Part shown: positions 62,955 to 64,000 of the stretch, piece by piece
Layout of the letters: each line of letters opens with the position of its first letter
Numbering within the stretch: the stretch's first letter is position 1
DNA from: Sandaracinomonas limnophila
GTDB lineage: Bacteria > Bacteroidota > Bacteroidia > Cytophagales > Spirosomataceae
Direction: 5' to 3'
Assembly (NCBI RefSeq): GCF_004005965.1
Contig: NZ_SACY01000003.1
Location: 124,001 to 188,000, forward strand
DNA: 64,000 nt
Position numbers and translations under genes: made by a program
The notes under the pieces: model-generated
Seen by the model: the letters and a program-made list of their open reading frames with translations, nothing else
Told to the model about the DNA's origin: nothing
The model's database searches: none

Positions 62955-64000
62955 TTATTTAGGATTTTTTGTCGCTGCACTTCCTGATTCTGCAGGATTA
63001 TTAGCCAATTCATTGTCTGGAACATCCCAATAATCTAAATAACCATATTTAATAGTTGACTTTTTAGAAATGTAAGAACCATCCTTTGAAATAACCACTG
63101 CATCTGTGCGGCCATTGTCTAAAACACCCCAACGACGAGCATCATAGAACGATAATCCACGGAAGGCTAATGCCACGCGACGTTCTCTACGCAATTGCTC
63201 TTTAACTTCAGCAGCATCTGTTGAAGCTAATGGATCTAATCCAGCACCCTGGTAAGCACGAACATTGTTGATACTTGCCACTGCACCAGCTACATCACCT
63301 TTCCAAAGCTTAGCTTCAGCTTTCATCAATTCATTTTCCTCATATGAAGAAGCCAAATATAAAATTCCAGCACCAGCAGTTCTATTAGAATAAGCCATAA
63401 CGCCTGGCAAACCTGCACCTTTATCAATAATAGCCCAACGGGTATTAAATACGTTTCCACGGTCAGCATTACCAATCCAAGTATTGTATTGTTTAAAGTT
63501 ATTCGCTAAACGCTTATCACCTGGATAAAATTCTTGGATTAAACGCTCAGAAATTTTAAACGTACCTCCTGATGCATTTGAACCCACGGCACGAGCCGCA
63601 ACATTATAATTGGATGCAGAGAAAATATCACCATTTGCATTAGTAGTACCCGCCATCACTGGGTCACTTTCTTTTACACCATTATTAACTAAAGTCAAAA
63701 CAGCATCCCATTGAGAAGATGACATTGTCGCCGTAGTGGTATTTACCAAAATATTTCTTGCCTTCATGGTATTGATCAAACGCAACCATTGGTCTTTGGT
63801 TGGAGCAGCTCCAAAAGAATTATCTTGAAAGAAATCTGGAATTAAAGCTCCTATTACCTCTCCAAATCCTGAAGTAGCACCTGAAGCAGTAATTGCAGCA
63901 GCAGCTTTGTCAAAATTAGAATTAGATTCGGTAATAATTGCATCCTTAGAAACATATTTACCATTGGTAACCGAAGCCTTATCAACAATTAAACCTGCAT
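62955..64000 (-). CDS. SusD/RagB family protein, 5' part outside the window
   Basis: The frame is open from the stop at 62955 to the window edge (about 348 residues seen), so the gene continues beyond it. The TTG at 63785 is not the real start. The C-terminal SusD region is clear: ISERLIQEFYPGDKRL, NELMKAEAKLWKGDVAGAVASINNVRAYQGAG, QLRRERRVALAFRGLSFYDARRWG. This branch (PF07980/PF14322-like) differs from the SusD at 58106. Its SusC is expected further right. Confidence 0.9.
   Translation of the reverse strand, partial: AGLIVDKASVTNGKYVSKDAIITESNSNFDKAAAAITASGATSGFGEVIGALIPDFFQDNSFGAAPTKDQWLRLINTMKARNILVNTTTATMSSSQWDAVLTLVNNGVKESDPVMAGTTNANGDIFSASNYNVAARAVGSNASGGTFKISERLIQEFYPGDKRLANNFKQYNTWIGNADRGNVFNTRWAIIDKGAGLPGVMAYSNRTAGAGILYLASSYEENELMKAEAKLWKGDVAGAVASINNVRAYQGAGLDPLASTDAAEVKEQLRRERRVALAFRGLSFYDARRWGVLDNGRTDAVVISKDGSYISKKSTIKYGYLDYWDVPDNELANNPAESGSAATKNPK

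Noticed and set aside
63783-63785. TTG start for the right-hand SusD gene
   Set aside because: The frame continues without a stop to the window edge and the protein would lack its SusD N-terminal half.

Overview
The window comes from an AT-rich Bacteroidota chromosome, most likely order Cytophagales (Cytophagaceae/Spirosomataceae-like). The evidence is SusC/SusD pairs, a PVC-type haem-binding dehydrogenase-like protein, the long Bacteroidota form of NusB in the order nusB-ytxH-DUF1573-yajC-coaE, promoters of the type TTTG-N19-TAnnTTTG, and few Shine-Dalgarno sequences. The genus is not resolved. Genes are dense and no gene-free stretch exceeds about 220 bases.

Layout. 1-7530 (+): a NIPSNAP protein, a propeller glycosidase-like protein coupled to a GT2 glycosyltransferase, a large secreted propeller/HEAT/cytochrome c protein with a Tat-type sugar isomerase, and a small ArsR regulator with an unknown protein. 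7529-10338 (-): MFS exporter, UbiA-like membrane protein, MOSC protein. 10426-13519: convergent TolC and ABC exporter. 13603-19102 (+): nusB-ytxH-DUF1573-yajC-coaE, where coaE is fused to a secreted endonuclease/phosphatase domain, then dnaX split over two overlapping reading frames. 19104-29946 (-): proA, a propeller/outer-membrane-barrel protein, an FAD oxidoreductase, cmk, a hydrolase, a small membrane protein, clpX, clpP, tig and tRNA-Leu. 30035-37254: a sodium symporter with a tiny coupled membrane ORF, a cyclophilin lipoprotein, and a divergent sugar locus (MFS permease, two Gfo/Idh/MocA oxidoreductases, one isomerase). 37288-38540: a Qnr-like pentapeptide protein, a Y1 (IS200-like/RAYT) transposase and a cluster of palindromes. 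38519-53692 (-): DoxX-like, haloperoxidase/PAP2 lipoprotein, outer-membrane protein, dnaG, nucleoside transporter, ppk1, gyrB, purH, GH88 hydrolase, patatin lipase. 53766-64000: polyprenyl synthase, TonB-dependent receptor, GNAT, and a SusC-SusD pair followed by the 3' part of another SusD.

Most notable observations. (1) dnaX has an in-frame stop directly after A_AAA_AAG, with GGAGG 10 nt upstream and a perfect 8-bp hairpin 4 nt downstream; the rest of tau is open in the -1 frame. This is the layout of the E. coli gamma/tau programmed frameshift, here inside a run of palindromes. (2) Palindromes of the same style cluster beside the Y1 transposase, and one copy supplies the stop codon of the neighbouring DoxX-like gene. 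(3) A second repeat class has a strict 7-nt period. It lies between genes as inverted arrays, and inside genes it encodes 7-residue-periodic hydrophobic segments: the lipoprotein signal of the haloperoxidase and the membrane segment joining CoaE to its extra domain.

The sugar genes (GH88, Gfo/Idh, isomerases, MFS, SusCD) point to a heterotroph feeding on plant or algal glycans. The housekeeping genes are typical of the phylum.
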